Of a stretch of 19,334 nt of DNA, positions 1 through 7,093 are shown one piece after another. Location of the stretch: the NCBI GenBank assembly GCA_905235765.1, contig CAJOMM010000002.1, positions 1-19,334 of the forward strand, in the 5' to 3' direction. The number at the start of each line of letters is the position of its first letter. Positions within the stretch are counted from its first letter, which is position 1. The notes below the pieces were generated by a model that searched no databases, was not told the DNA's origin, and was given only the letters and a program-made list of their open reading frames with translations. Source of the DNA: an uncultured Clostridia bacterium (GTDB taxonomy: Bacteria > Bacillota > Clostridia > Christensenellales > Borkfalkiaceae). Position numbers and translations under genes: made by a program.

Positions 1-1
1 A

Positions 2-82
2 GGTAAAGGTACAGGCTTATCGATTGGCGGACTTATCGTTACAACCGTATGTTTTATTATATACTTTATCGCTTTATTATAA
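2..82 (+). CDS. C-terminal fragment of an unidentified, probably membrane-associated protein (5' end outside window)
   Basis: An open frame enters from the left edge and ends at a TAA at 80-82. The 26 visible residues begin GKGTGLSIGG and continue as an almost unbroken run of Leu, Ile, Val, Phe and Thr ending in IALL, which looks like one transmembrane helix at the extreme C-terminus. The gene would converge on rplQ and share the hairpin at 126-157 as a terminator. Too little is visible to name a family. Chance is possible for such a short stretch, but the hydrophobic composition and the terminator just downstream make a real gene end likely. Confidence 0.5.
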   Translation, partial: GKGTGLSIGGLIVTTVCFIIYFIALL

Positions 83-125
83 AGGTCTGTATCGTCTTTT
101 ACTAATAAAATAACGTCAAAAATAT

Positions 126-157
126 CGCACCCTCCGAAATGAATTTCGGAGGGTGCG
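126..157 (-). terminator. Rho-independent terminator after rplQ, probably bidirectional
   Basis: A perfect 15-bp inverted repeat: the left arm at 126-140 pairs with the right arm at 143-157, around two bases. The stem is GC-rich at its base (CGCACCCTCCG). On the minus strand it is followed by ATATTTTTG, a U-run as expected at the end of the rplQ transcript. On the plus strand it is followed by the T-rich GGTGTTTATTTG, so it can also stop the convergent gene. Its place 20 bases past the rplQ stop marks the end of the ribosomal operon. Confidence 0.92.
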
Positions 158-176
158 GTGTTTATTTGATTATTTA

Positions 177-686
177 TCAGTCTACGAGTTCGATTATGGC
201 GACTTCTGCCGCGTCTCCCTTACGGGGTCCGAGTTTATAGATTCTCGTATATCCGCCGCCGTTACCGCTCTCTTCTTTGCGAGCGGCGTACTTGGGTGCG
301 TATTCGTCGAATATCTTCTCTATAAGCGGACTTTTTACCGCTCTCGTTCTCTTTTTGAAGTCGGGTTTGCTTTCTTTGAATCCCTTTACTTCTTTAAGGT
401 CTATAACCATCGACATTATCTTTCTTCTTGCGTTGAGTTTTTTAGTGCCGTCTTTAACGAGAGTTTTAGTAGTTTCTTTACCTTTATCGTCTACAACCGT
501 TACCTTGCTCTCTACGGTATCCGTATACGTGTTTACCGCAAGCGTCAAAATTTTAGCCACATAGGGTGCGACCTCTTTGGCTCTCGCTTCGGTCGTTTCT
601 ATTTTACCATACCATAAAAGCGCGGACGCCTGATTCTTTATCAGCGCTACTCTCTGCGTAGCGTTTAATCCTAATTTCCTTGCCAT
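177..686 (-). CDS. rplQ: 50S ribosomal protein L17 (bL17), long form
   Basis: L17 is a large-subunit protein near the peptide exit tunnel. The family N-terminus (MARKLGLNATQRVALIKNQ, then ETTEARAKEV) and C-terminus (GGGYTRIYKLGPRKGDAAEVA, IIELVD) are both clear. At 169 residues it is about 50 longer than the E. coli protein. The extra sequence is internal, about residues 55-80 and 97-118, and is rich in Lys, Asp and Val. To my knowledge such long L17s occur in many Clostridia, so this is a lineage form rather than a fusion. It is the last gene of the operon, starts three bases after rpoA, and has GGAGG seven bases upstream of its ATG inside the rpoA end. Confidence 0.96.
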   Translation of the reverse strand: MARKLGLNATQRVALIKNQASALLWYGKIETTEARAKEVAPYVAKILTLAVNTYTDTVESKVTVVDDKGKETTKTLVKDGTKKLNARRKIMSMVIDLKEVKGFKESKPDFKKRTRAVKSPLIEKIFDEYAPKYAARKEESGNGGGYTRIYKLGPRKGDAAEVAIIELVD

Positions 687-689
687 TTT

Positions 690-1643
690 TTATTCCTCCG
701 GATCCTGTAATTTTAAACCGTAACTTTCAAGCTTATATATAACTTCATCAAGTGATTTCTTGCCCAGATTACGAACTTTAAGCATATCGTCTTCTGTCTT
801 TTTAGTTAAATCTTCTACGGTATGAATGTTTGCTCTCTTCAAGCAGTTGTAAGAACGTACGGAAAGATCCATTTCCTCTATCGTCATTTCAAGTATTTTG
901 GTCTTTTTATCTTCTTCCGGCGGAACAAGAATACCGATATTGCCGACTTCAGATAAAGATACGAACATTTTGATATGTTCTTCCATTATTTTAGCCGCAA
1001 GACTTACTATATCTCTGCCGGAGAACGCACCGTTCGTCCAAACTTCGAGAGTCAGTTTGTCAAAGTCTACGCTTTGACCTACACGCGTCGCCGTTACGTT
1101 GTAACTTACCTTTTTAACGGGCGTATAAATACTGTCTATCGCAATATTATCTATCACGTCAACTTTGTGTTCGTTCGCGTCCTGATACCCTCTGCCCATA
1201 CCTACGGTAAGTTCCATATCGATCTTACCGCCTTCGTCTATCGTACAGATATACTGATCGGGATTAAGTATTTCAAGTTCCGAATCGCAACATATGTCGC
1301 CGGCTTTGACTACCGCAGGTCCTTCTTTGAAAAGTTTTACGTTCTTTTTATAATCTTTTTCAAGCACGCTTGACTTTATCGCCACGCATTTTAAGTTAAG
1401 AATTATCTCCGTAACGTCTTCTTTGATCTTGGGAATAGTAGAAAATTCGTGTTTAATTCCCAAATCTTCGGAAAACTTTATGTTTTGTATCGCCACTCCG
1501 GGGAGCGCAGACAAAAGTATACGTCTTAACGCGTTGCCGAGCGTAAGTCCGAAACCTTTTTCCAAAGGTTCGACGACTATTTTCGCATAACTTCTCTCTT
1601 CGTTTTCTTCCACTGCTATTTTTGGCATTTCAATTTCCATCAT
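690..1643 (-). CDS. rpoA: DNA-directed RNA polymerase subunit alpha
   Basis: The alpha subunit dimerises to start assembly of RNA polymerase and contacts UP-element DNA and activators. The N-terminal domain (about residues 1-235) shows the hallmarks GFGLTLGNALRRILLSALPG (31-50) and the FSGRDIVSLAAKI region near 207. A linker (about 240-250) leads to the C-terminal helix-hairpin-helix domain, where SVRSYNCLKRANI carries Arg263, the counterpart of the E. coli UP-element contact Arg265. The length of 317 is normal. The start at 1643 has AAAGGAGG upstream; an ATG directly next to it (1640) is an equally possible initiator. It is separated from rpsD by an unusually long structured gap and sits three bases ahead of rplQ. 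Confidence 0.98.
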   Translation of the reverse strand: MMEIEMPKIAVEENEERSYAKIVVEPLEKGFGLTLGNALRRILLSALPGVAIQNIKFSEDLGIKHEFSTIPKIKEDVTEIILNLKCVAIKSSVLEKDYKKNVKLFKEGPAVVKAGDICCDSELEILNPDQYICTIDEGGKIDMELTVGMGRGYQDANEHKVDVIDNIAIDSIYTPVKKVSYNVTATRVGQSVDFDKLTLEVWTNGAFSGRDIVSLAAKIMEEHIKMFVSLSEVGNIGILVPPEEDKKTKILEMTIEEMDLSVRSYNCLKRANIHTVEDLTKKTEDDMLKVRNLGKKSLDEVIYKLESYGLKLQDPEE

Positions 1644-1759
1644 AAGAAATTATCCTCCTTTAAATAGTTCCGAAACGCGGGCTTGCGAGCATTCTTGACT
1701 GCAGCGTGGAATACCGCACCTTTCCCCTCGCAAAACCCTTCGGATTTAATTTTTAATTA
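1644..1759 (-). other. 116-nt rpsD-rpoA intergenic segment with a candidate RNA hairpin
   Basis: This is one of the longest gaps within the 31-gene cluster. On the transcribed strand a TTGCGAG arm (complement of 1727-1733) pairs with CTCGCAA (complement of 1683-1689), giving a 7-bp stem around 37 nt that contain GC-rich sequence with a CTGCAG palindrome (1699-1704). No U-run follows, so it does not look like a terminator. The rpoA ribosome binding site lies at the 3' end. Its role is unknown; a protein-binding leader or an RNA-processing site are possibilities. Confidence 0.4.
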
Positions 1760-2383
1760 TTATTTAGAATACAACTCGACGATCATGTGTTCTTTAATGG
1801 TTACGTCGATATCCTCTCTCGTAGGTAACGCAAGTATTTTTCCTTCCAAGGTTTCCGGATTGAATTCCAACCACTTGGGCATCGAGCCTACTTTCATAGT
1901 CTTGATTTCGGAGAAATATTTGTTATCCTTTTTGTTTTCTTTTACCGCAATTACGTCGCCAACTTTAACCGAATAAGACGCTATGTTGACTTTCTTACCG
2001 TTTACGGTAAAATGTCCGTGTGTTACGAGTTGACGAGCTTGCGATCTCGAAGAACCGATTCCCATTCTGAAAATAACGTTGTCGAGCCTTCTTTCCAAAA
2101 GGGATAACATGTTTTCACCGGTTATACCCTTCATCCTGTCGGCTTTTTCATAATATTTTCTGAACTGTCCTTCAAGAACTCCGTAAATTCTCTTACATTT
2201 CTGTTTTTCACGAAGTTGAAGTCCGTATTCGGAAATTTTCTTTCTCGCCATACCGTGCTGACCGGGAGCAACGGGTCTTCTTTCAAAAGCGCAAGAACCT
2301 TTAAAGCATCTTTCGCCTTTCAAGAAAAGTTTTGCGCCTTCGCGCCTGCATAAACGACATTTGGATTCAGTATATTTAGCCAT
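1760..2383 (-). CDS. rpsD: 30S ribosomal protein S4 (uS4), zinc-binding form
   Basis: S4 is a primary binder of 16S rRNA that starts assembly of the 30S body, and a translational regulator in several bacteria. The N-terminal zinc site is intact: Cys9, Cys12, Cys26 and Cys31. The S4 RNA-binding domain follows at about residues 97-157 with [14 protein letters not shown] and [17 protein letters not shown]. The length of 207 is typical. GGAGG lies eight bases before the ATG. In Bacillus subtilis rpsD is transcribed apart from the alpha operon; here it keeps the ancestral place between rpsK and rpoA. Confidence 0.97.
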   Translation of the reverse strand: MAKYTESKCRLCRREGAKLFLKGERCFKGSCAFERRPVAPGQHGMARKKISEYGLQLREKQKCKRIYGVLEGQFRKYYEKADRMKGITGENMLSLLERRLDNVIFRMGIGSSRSQARQLVTHGHFTVNGKKVNIASYSVKVGDVIAVKENKKDNKYFSEIKTMKVGSMPKWLEFNPETLEGKILALPTREDIDVTIKEHMIVELYSK

Positions 2384-2397
2384 TTTGTTTTCCTCCG

Positions 2398-2793
2398 TTA
2401 TACTCTACGTTTTTTGGGCGGTCTGCATCCGTTGTGCGGAATCGGAGAAACGTCCTGAATAAGGGTTACTTCCATATCGCAATTTGCAAGAGCGCGGATT
2501 GCCGCTTCTCTTCCTGCGCCCGGGCCTTTAACGTATACCTCAACGGAACGCATACCCTGTTCTCTGGCTACCTTGCCTGCCGCTTCCGCTGCCATTTGCG
2601 CAGCAAACGGAGTGCTTTTCCTGGAACCCTTAAACCCCAACGAACCGGCGCTCGACCAGGATACGGTATTGCCCTGCATATCGGTTATAGTTACTAATGT
2701 ATTGTTGAAAGACGCCTGTATGTGTACTTGTCCTTTATCGACTTTCCTTGCGTCCTTACGCTTTTTAACTGTTTTCTTAGTTACTTGAGCCAT
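2398..2793 (-). CDS. rpsK: 30S ribosomal protein S11 (uS11)
   Basis: S11 lies on the platform of the small subunit near the mRNA exit and bridges to 23S rRNA. The sequence has the family core: [20 protein letters not shown], then [18 protein letters not shown], then [15 protein letters not shown] and the basic C-terminus [12 protein letters not shown]. The length of 131 is usual, with a short Lys-rich N-terminal tail. AAGGAG is nine bases upstream of the ATG. It lies 13 bases after rpsM and 14 bases before rpsD, as in most bacterial alpha operons. Confidence 0.98.
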   Translation of the reverse strand: MAQVTKKTVKKRKDARKVDKGQVHIQASFNNTLVTITDMQGNTVSWSSAGSLGFKGSRKSTPFAAQMAAEAAGKVAREQGMRSVEVYVKGPGAGREAAIRALANCDMEVTLIQDVSPIPHNGCRPPKKRRV

Positions 2794-2806
2794 CGTTAAT
2801 TACTCC

Positions 2807-3184
2807 TTATTTCGTTGCCGTCTTTTTCTTGGCGACGGTACGACGAGGACCTTTTCTGGTTCTCGCGTTTCTCTTTGAACTCTGTCCTCTTACGGGAAGG
2901 TTCTTTCTGTGACGAACACCGCGATAGCAACCTATTTCTATAAGCCTTTTGATGGAAAGACTTACTTCGCTACGCAAATCGCCCTCTACGTGGATATTGT
3001 GTTCGATATACTCTCTCAATTTAGCGACTTCCTCTTCACTCAAGTCTTTAACTCTGGTGTCGGGATTTACGCCTGTTTCTTTAATGATCTTTTTGGCTGT
3101 CGAAAGTCCTATGCCGTATATATACGTAAGTCCTATTTCGACTCTTTTGTTGTTCGGCAAATCAACGCCGGCTATACGTGCCAT
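2807..3184 (-). CDS. rpsM: 30S ribosomal protein S13 (uS13)
   Basis: S13 sits in the head of the 30S subunit and contacts the P-site tRNA and the large subunit. Visible features are the N-terminus [20 protein letters not shown], the helix-two-turns-helix region with [11 protein letters not shown], and [14 protein letters not shown] followed by a strongly basic C-terminal tail ([16 protein letters not shown]) that reaches the tRNA. The length of 125 is normal. CGGAGG lies just before the ATG. An unusually long 127-base structured gap separates it from rpmJ upstream. Confidence 0.98.
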   Translation of the reverse strand: MARIAGVDLPNNKRVEIGLTYIYGIGLSTAKKIIKETGVNPDTRVKDLSEEEVAKLREYIEHNIHVEGDLRSEVSLSIKRLIEIGCYRGVRHRKNLPVRGQSSKRNARTRKGPRRTVAKKKTATK

Positions 3185-3311
3185 TAAATACCTCCGTATT
3201 TTTTCCTTTAAAAATTTTATTTGGTTTATTTACACCGAAACTTCTTCGGCGTCTGGAATGAACGCCAAATCGTTTTCGTTTTTTTTCGCTATCCCTAACT
3301 TAGGCTTGGGA
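3185..3311 (-). other. 127-nt rpmJ-rpsM intergenic segment with competing hairpins
   Basis: On the transcribed strand three hairpins can form. The first is CCTAA/TTAGG right after the rpmJ stop. The second pairs 3262-3266 with 3248-3252 (5 bp, 9-nt loop). The third pairs 3245-3252 with 3232-3239 (8 bp with one G-U pair, 5-nt loop). The second and third share 3248-3252 and cannot coexist. An A-rich stretch leads to the rpsM ribosome binding site. No coding sequence is seen. It marks the point where the alpha operon proper begins in E. coli, so a regulatory role is plausible but unproven. Confidence 0.4.
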
Positions 3312-3428
3312 TCAGCCCTGTCTTTGCTTGTGGTTTTTGTTCTTGGAACAAATTACCATTACTTTTCCGTTCCTCTTTATTACCTTGCATTTGTCGCACA
3401 TGGGTTTAACTGAAGGTCTTACTTTCAT
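3312..3428 (-). CDS. rpmJ: 50S ribosomal protein L36 (bL36), zinc-binding form
   Basis: A 38-codon gene translated directly from the sequence: it begins [19 protein letters not shown] and ends [13 protein letters not shown]36 is the smallest bacterial ribosomal protein and organises 23S rRNA helices near the factor-binding side. The zinc ligands Cys11, Cys14, Cys27 and His33 are all present, so this is the zinc-dependent type rather than the zinc-free paralogue. The start at 3428 has GGAG about six bases upstream. It lies between infA and rpsM, the usual position. Confidence 0.97.
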   Translation of the reverse strand: MKVRPSVKPMCDKCKVIKRNGKVMVICSKNKNHKQRQG

Positions 3429-3447
3429 TTTGGTATCTCCTTTAAAT

Positions 3448-3669
3448 TTAAGATTTACTACGCCAAGTTATTCTTCCTTTCGTTAAGTCGTAAGGACTCA
3501 TCTCCAACTTGACGCTATCGCCTAAAATTATTTTTATATAATGCTGACGAAGTTTGCCCGATATGTGGGCTGTTATAATATGTCCGTTTGACAATTTTAC
3601 CTTAAACATTGCGTTAGGCAATACGTCTACCACAACGCCTTCGGCTTCTATAACGTCGTCTTTTGACAC
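3448..3669 (-). CDS. infA: Translation initiation factor IF-1
   Basis: IF-1 binds the A site of the 30S subunit during initiation and works with IF-2 and IF-3. The 73-residue protein is a single S1-type OB fold: [20 protein letters not shown], then [37 protein letters not shown] and KGRITWR, all typical. The initiation codon is GTG, not ATG, with AGGAGG nine bases upstream; this is the only clear non-ATG start in the ribosomal cluster. It is 27 bases after map. The small KOW-domain gene found between map and infA in many Gram-positive bacteria is absent here. Confidence 0.97.
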   Translation of the reverse strand: MSKDDVIEAEGVVVDVLPNAMFKVKLSNGHIITAHISGKLRQHYIKIILGDSVKLEMSPYDLTKGRITWRSKS

Positions 3670-3696
3670 TATTCGGTTCCTCCTACCTGTTTTTTC

Positions 3697-4443
3697 TCAC
3701 AGCGTCAGAATTTCTACGCCTGAAGAAGTTATTGCAATAGTATTTTCATAATGCGCGGAGGGTCTTCTGTCTTTCGTCTTTACCGTCCACCCGTCCGACA
3801 AAAACTCTACCTGAAACACGCCCGCGTTTATCATTGGCTCTACGGCTATGCACATGCCTTGTTTGAGGCGTATGCCCGTTCCTTTCCTTCCGAAGTTGGG
3901 AATAAACGGATCTTCGTGCATTTTACTGCCTATCCCGTGTCCGCCTAAAGCGCGTACTACGGAAAATCCGTTGGCTTCCGCATAGCTTTGAACGTAATAA
4001 CCTATATCTCCAATCGGCGTCCCTTCGGTAATATGTTCTATCGCGTTAAAAAAACATCTCTCCGTTACTTCTACAAGTTTACGTTTTTCTTCGCCTACGT
4101 CGCCAATCATAAAGGTTCTCGCGGCGTCGCCGTGGTAACCGTTAAAATATACCCCGACGTCTATGCTTACGATCTGTCCTTCCCTTATTATTATATCATC
4201 GGAAGGAATACCGTGAACGACCGTATCGTCTATCGAGACGCAAGTAGAGGCAGGATAGCCGGCATAGTTAAGAAAAGAAGGTTCCGCCCCCAAAGATTTG
4301 ATAAATTCGTAAGCGCGTTTGTCGACGTCTAAAGTACTCATACCGGGCTTAATTATCTTTTCGAGATACTTAAGTAAATCGCCGGTCATTTTGCCGCTTA
4401 CGCGCATACGCTCTAACTGTTCTTCGGTCTTTACGGTTATCAT
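3697..4443 (-). CDS. map: Methionine aminopeptidase, type I
   Basis: This enzyme removes the initiator methionine from new proteins when the second residue is small. All five metal ligands of the pita-bread fold are visible: Asp95 (SIDVG), Asp106 (GDAART), His169 (GGHGIG), Glu202 (AVEPM) and Glu233 (YENT). His77 (VVHGIP) and His176 (MHEDP) match the conserved substrate-contacting histidines. At 248 residues without an insertion or N-terminal zinc finger it is a minimal type I enzyme. Its ATG overlaps the adk stop (ATGA at 4440-4443), which suggests translational coupling. AAAAGG about nine bases upstream serves as ribosome binding site. Confidence 0.98.
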   Translation of the reverse strand: MITVKTEEQLERMRVSGKMTGDLLKYLEKIIKPGMSTLDVDKRAYEFIKSLGAEPSFLNYAGYPASTCVSIDDTVVHGIPSDDIIIREGQIVSIDVGVYFNGYHGDAARTFMIGDVGEEKRKLVEVTERCFFNAIEHITEGTPIGDIGYYVQSYAEANGFSVVRALGGHGIGSKMHEDPFIPNFGRKGTGIRLKQGMCIAVEPMINAGVFQVEFLSDGWTVKTKDRRPSAHYENTIAITSSGVEILTL

Positions 4444-5063
4444 ATACCTAAACCTTTTAATATATCGGCAAGTATCAGCTCTCTGTTTCTGTTCCCGTCT
4501 ACGTTCAGCAGTTTACCCTGCTTTTCGTAATATTCTTTAAGAGGAAACGTCTGTTCTTGATAAACGGCGAGTCGCTCTTCAACGGAAACCGGATTATCGT
4601 CAGCTCTGACGTAAATCTCTCCGCCGCACGACGGACAAATTTTACTTTCGCCGATATTGTCTATGTGATACGAATTACCACACTTTCTGCAAAGTCTTCT
4701 GCCGGTCAACCGATGGTGAATCACCTTTATATCTACGTCAAAATTTATTACGGTATCCGGTTTATCAAACTCGTCTAAAGCTTTAGCCTGAAAAATGTTT
4801 CTGGGAAAACCGTCAAGCAAATATCCGTTTTTGCAATCCGGGGAAAGAAGTCTATCCTTTACGATTTCCACAGTCAAGTCGTCGGGACAAAAATCGCCCG
4901 CGTCTATTATGTTTTTAATTCTTACACCTAAGGCTGTCTGTCTGTTAATGTTATCCCTAAATATATCTCCGGTGGAAATGTGAGGTAAATGCAACTTCCC
5001 ACACAAAAACGCGGCTTGCGTTCCTTTTCCGCTACCCGGAGCGCCAAGTAGAATTAATTTCAT
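4440..5063 (-). CDS. adk: Adenylate kinase with zinc-binding lid
   Basis: The enzyme converts ATP and AMP to two ADP in the cytosol. It begins with the P-loop LLGAPGSGKGTQ (residues 5-16). The AMP-binding STGD (30-33), DGFPRN (84-89) and the lid arginines near RLTGRR follow. The lid holds Cys125, Cys128, Cys143 and Cys146, the zinc site seen in Gram-positive adenylate kinases. RADDN (153-157) is conserved. The length of 207 is slightly short of the usual 214-217. The start is four bases after the secY stop and lacks a good ribosome binding site: the nearest AAAGG is 17 bases away. Translation may therefore depend on coupling to secY. Confidence 0.97.
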   Translation of the reverse strand: MKLILLGAPGSGKGTQAAFLCGKLHLPHISTGDIFRDNINRQTALGVRIKNIIDAGDFCPDDLTVEIVKDRLLSPDCKNGYLLDGFPRNIFQAKALDEFDKPDTVINFDVDIKVIHHRLTGRRLCRKCGNSYHIDNIGESKICPSCGGEIYVRADDNPVSVEERLAVYQEQTFPLKEYYEKQGKLLNVDGNRNRELILADILKGLGI

Positions 5064-5067
5064 TTGT

Positions 5068-6372
5068 TTATTTTAAGAAACCTTTATAATTCTTCATCAT
5101 TATCTGAGACGTAAGCGCCTGATCGAATTCGAGCGCTACGGAAACTACGATCAATAATCCTGTTGCGCTGAACACGTTGACCAATGAATCTCCGCCTATC
5201 GTCTTAAACACAACCGAAGGCACCAACGCTACTATCGCAAGATATATCGCGCCGAACAGAGTGATTCTGTTTGAAACTCTCTTAAGATATTCCGCAGTAG
5301 GTTTACCAGGTCTTATACCGGGGATAAATCCGCCGTTGCCTTGTATACTCTTACTTATATCTTCCGGATTGAACTGAATCTGGTTGTAGAAATAAGAGAA
5401 AAACAAGATAAGAACGCACAGAATTACCATATAGAGATAACTTCCGGTTCCCATATAAGTATGCCACCAAGCGTAAAATCCGCTATTGACGGTCGAAAGA
5501 CCGAACAGGTTCATAATTAAATCAGGGAAAGAAAGTATAGCGAACGCGAAGATCAAAGGCATAACGCCGGAAGCGTTTACTTTGATCGGAATATTCGTTG
5601 ACTGACCGCCGTACATCTTTCTGCCTTTCACCTGTTTTGCATATTGAACGGGGATTTTTCTCTCTGCGCTTTCAACGGTAACGATAGCTCCGAATATAAC
5701 GATAGCCGCAATTACGAATCCGATAAGCTGCCAAGCGGCGTTTTGTGCGGTTGCAGTGTTTCCCAGATTGGTCAAAAGCGCTAAAATGGAGTTACCTGCC
5801 GTCGCGATAATACCGGCAAAGATCAAAAGCGATATACCGTTGCTTACACCGTAGTCAGTTATTCTTTCACCAAGCCACATAGTAAGAGCGGCGCCGGCAG
5901 TATATACGATAACGAGGAAAACGTAACTCATAAATTCAGCAAAGCCCTCTTTCCCGAATATCTGCGCGGTTTCTATCGAGCCACTGAACGCCACGATTAT
6001 ACCTATCGATTGCGCAATCGCAAGGAATAAAGTCAGGATTCTCGTATACGTATTGATTTTCTTCCTGCCTTCTTCACCCTGCTTGCTTAATCTTTCCAAG
6101 GCAGGAATACCAACCGTTAAAAGTTGAATTATTATCGATGCGTTGATATACGGTCCGATACCCATTGCGAAGAACGTACCATATTGCAACGCGCCACCGG
6201 AAACTGCGCTCATAATCTGAAGATAAGTATAATCCTGTAAGCCGCTAAACAAATTAACGCCGGGTACCGGAATATAGCATCCCAACCTATATATGAACAA
6301 AATTCCGATAGTTATAAGGATTTTTCTTCTTACTTCTTTTATTTTAAACGCGTTTACTATCGTCTGCCACAT
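5068..6372 (-). CDS. secY: Protein translocase subunit SecY
   Basis: SecY forms the protein-conducting channel of the inner membrane with SecE and SecG. Ten hydrophobic helices can be traced over 434 residues, starting with ILITIGILFIYRLGCYIPVP (18-37). The first signature region with the plug (GALQYGTFFAMGIGPYINAS, 60-79) and GVSNGISLLIFAGI (175-188) are typical. The cytosolic loop between helices 8 and 9 carries PGIRPGKPTAEYL, with Arg354, the conserved arginine needed for SecA and ribosome function. AGGAGG lies upstream of the ATG at good spacing. A hairpin spanning the rplO stop precedes it. The first codons of the next gene, adk, follow the secY stop by four bases. Confidence 0.98.
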   Translation of the reverse strand: MWQTIVNAFKIKEVRRKILITIGILFIYRLGCYIPVPGVNLFSGLQDYTYLQIMSAVSGGALQYGTFFAMGIGPYINASIIIQLLTVGIPALERLSKQGEEGRKKINTYTRILTLFLAIAQSIGIIVAFSGSIETAQIFGKEGFAEFMSYVFLVIVYTAGAALTMWLGERITDYGVSNGISLLIFAGIIATAGNSILALLTNLGNTATAQNAAWQLIGFVIAAIVIFGAIVTVESAERKIPVQYAKQVKGRKMYGGQSTNIPIKVNASGVMPLIFAFAILSFPDLIMNLFGLSTVNSGFYAWWHTYMGTGSYLYMVILCVLILFFSYFYNQIQFNPEDISKSIQGNGGFIPGIRPGKPTAEYLKRVSNRITLFGAIYLAIVALVPSVVFKTIGGDSLVNVFSATGLLIVVSVALEFDQALTSQIMMKNYKGFLK

Positions 6373-6387
6373 TTTACCCTCCTAAAA

Positions 6388-6406
6388 TCTAACCGCTCAG
6401 GTTAGA
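6388..6406 (-). other. Hairpin at the rplO-secY junction
   Basis: A 7-bp perfect stem (6388-6394 with 6400-6406) around a 5-base loop. In the transcript, the rplO stop codon TAA lies in the 5' arm, and the 3' arm is followed by TTTT and then the secY AGGAGG. It could be a weak terminator, a stability element or a translation modulator for secY. The stem has only three GC pairs and the U-run is four long, so full termination is unlikely. Confidence 0.45.
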
Positions 6407-6848
6407 TAAGTTCAGCCGTTCCGCCGACTTTTTCAATCGCTTCTTTAGCGGATTTAGAAAAAGCGTTGGCTTTAACGGTCAAAGATTTAGTGAGTTCGCC
6501 GTTGCCCAAAACTTTAAGTCCGACGCTGCCTTTCACAAGCTTTATAAGACCTTTTTCGGCAAGAACGTTCAAATCGACTACGGAACCGGCTTCAAACCCT
6601 TCTAACACGGAAAGGTTGACTATACTGTATTCGTTTTTGAAAATATTATTGAAACCGCGTTTCGGAACACGTCTGATCAAAGGCATTTGACCGCCTTCGA
6701 ATCCGGGACGAACTCCGCCGCCGCTTCTTGCCCATTGACCTTTATGTCCCTTACCGCTGGTCTTGCCGAGTCCGCTGCCGATACCACGCCCCAACCTTTT
6801 TGCCGGAGTTACCGCTCCGGGGGCTGGACTTAAATTACCTAATTTCAT
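6402..6848 (-). CDS. rplO: 50S ribosomal protein L15 (uL15)
   Basis: L15 is a late-assembling large-subunit protein whose long N-terminal extension winds through 23S rRNA. The extension is plain here: [20 protein letters not shown] followed by the glycine-rich [19 protein letters not shown] and [20 protein letters not shown]. The globular C-terminal half ([19 protein letters not shown] to the end) has the usual pattern of short hydrophobic strands. The length of 148 is typical. It sits between rpmD and secY as in the spc operon, with AAGGAG upstream. Confidence 0.98.
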   Translation of the reverse strand: MKLGNLSPAPGAVTPAKRLGRGIGSGLGKTSGKGHKGQWARSGGGVRPGFEGGQMPLIRRVPKRGFNNIFKNEYSIVNLSVLEGFEAGSVVDLNVLAEKGLIKLVKGSVGLKVLGNGELTKSLTVKANAFSKSAKEAIEKVGGTAELI

Positions 6849-6878
6849 GTTTTTAACTCCTTATTTCGCCTTGACCTT

Positions 6879-7082
6879 TTAAATCTTTTCGACTTTCAAA
6901 AGGTAACCGACTTTAGATATCATACCGAGATTGCTCGGCGTCTCTTCGAGAATCTTTGAAGAATTTATCTTCTTAAGTCCCAAAGCTTCTACAATCTTTT
7001 TGTGTTGCGGTAATACCGCTATCGTGCTCTTTACAAGCGTTACTTTAATTTTACCGGTTTCGGTTTTCTTTGCTTTAGCCAT
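6879..7082 (-). CDS. rpmD: 50S ribosomal protein L30 (uL30)
   Basis: L30 is a small large-subunit protein. The core KIKVTLVKSTIAVLPQHKKI, then EALGLKKINSSKI and GMISKVGYLLKVEKI match the family alternation of strand and helix. At 67 residues it is several residues longer than the usual 58-60 because of a lysine-rich start (MAKAKKTETG). A GGAG motif lies upstream of this ATG, and there is no other start in frame that would keep the first strand. It lies between rpsE and rplO, 11 bases after rpsE. Confidence 0.96.
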   Translation of the reverse strand: MAKAKKTETGKIKVTLVKSTIAVLPQHKKIVEALGLKKINSSKILEETPSNLGMISKVGYLLKVEKI

Positions 7083-7093
7083 TTCTATTCTCC

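Noticed and set aside
153..617. Plus-strand open frame opposite rplQ
   Set aside because: Starts within the terminator hairpin and is antisense to a confident ribosomal protein gene.
3253..3290. Plus-strand hairpin GGCGT/ACGCC followed by a T-run, as an antisense terminator
   Set aside because: The stem is only 5 bp and the T-run begins several bases later, and there is no plus-strand gene to end.
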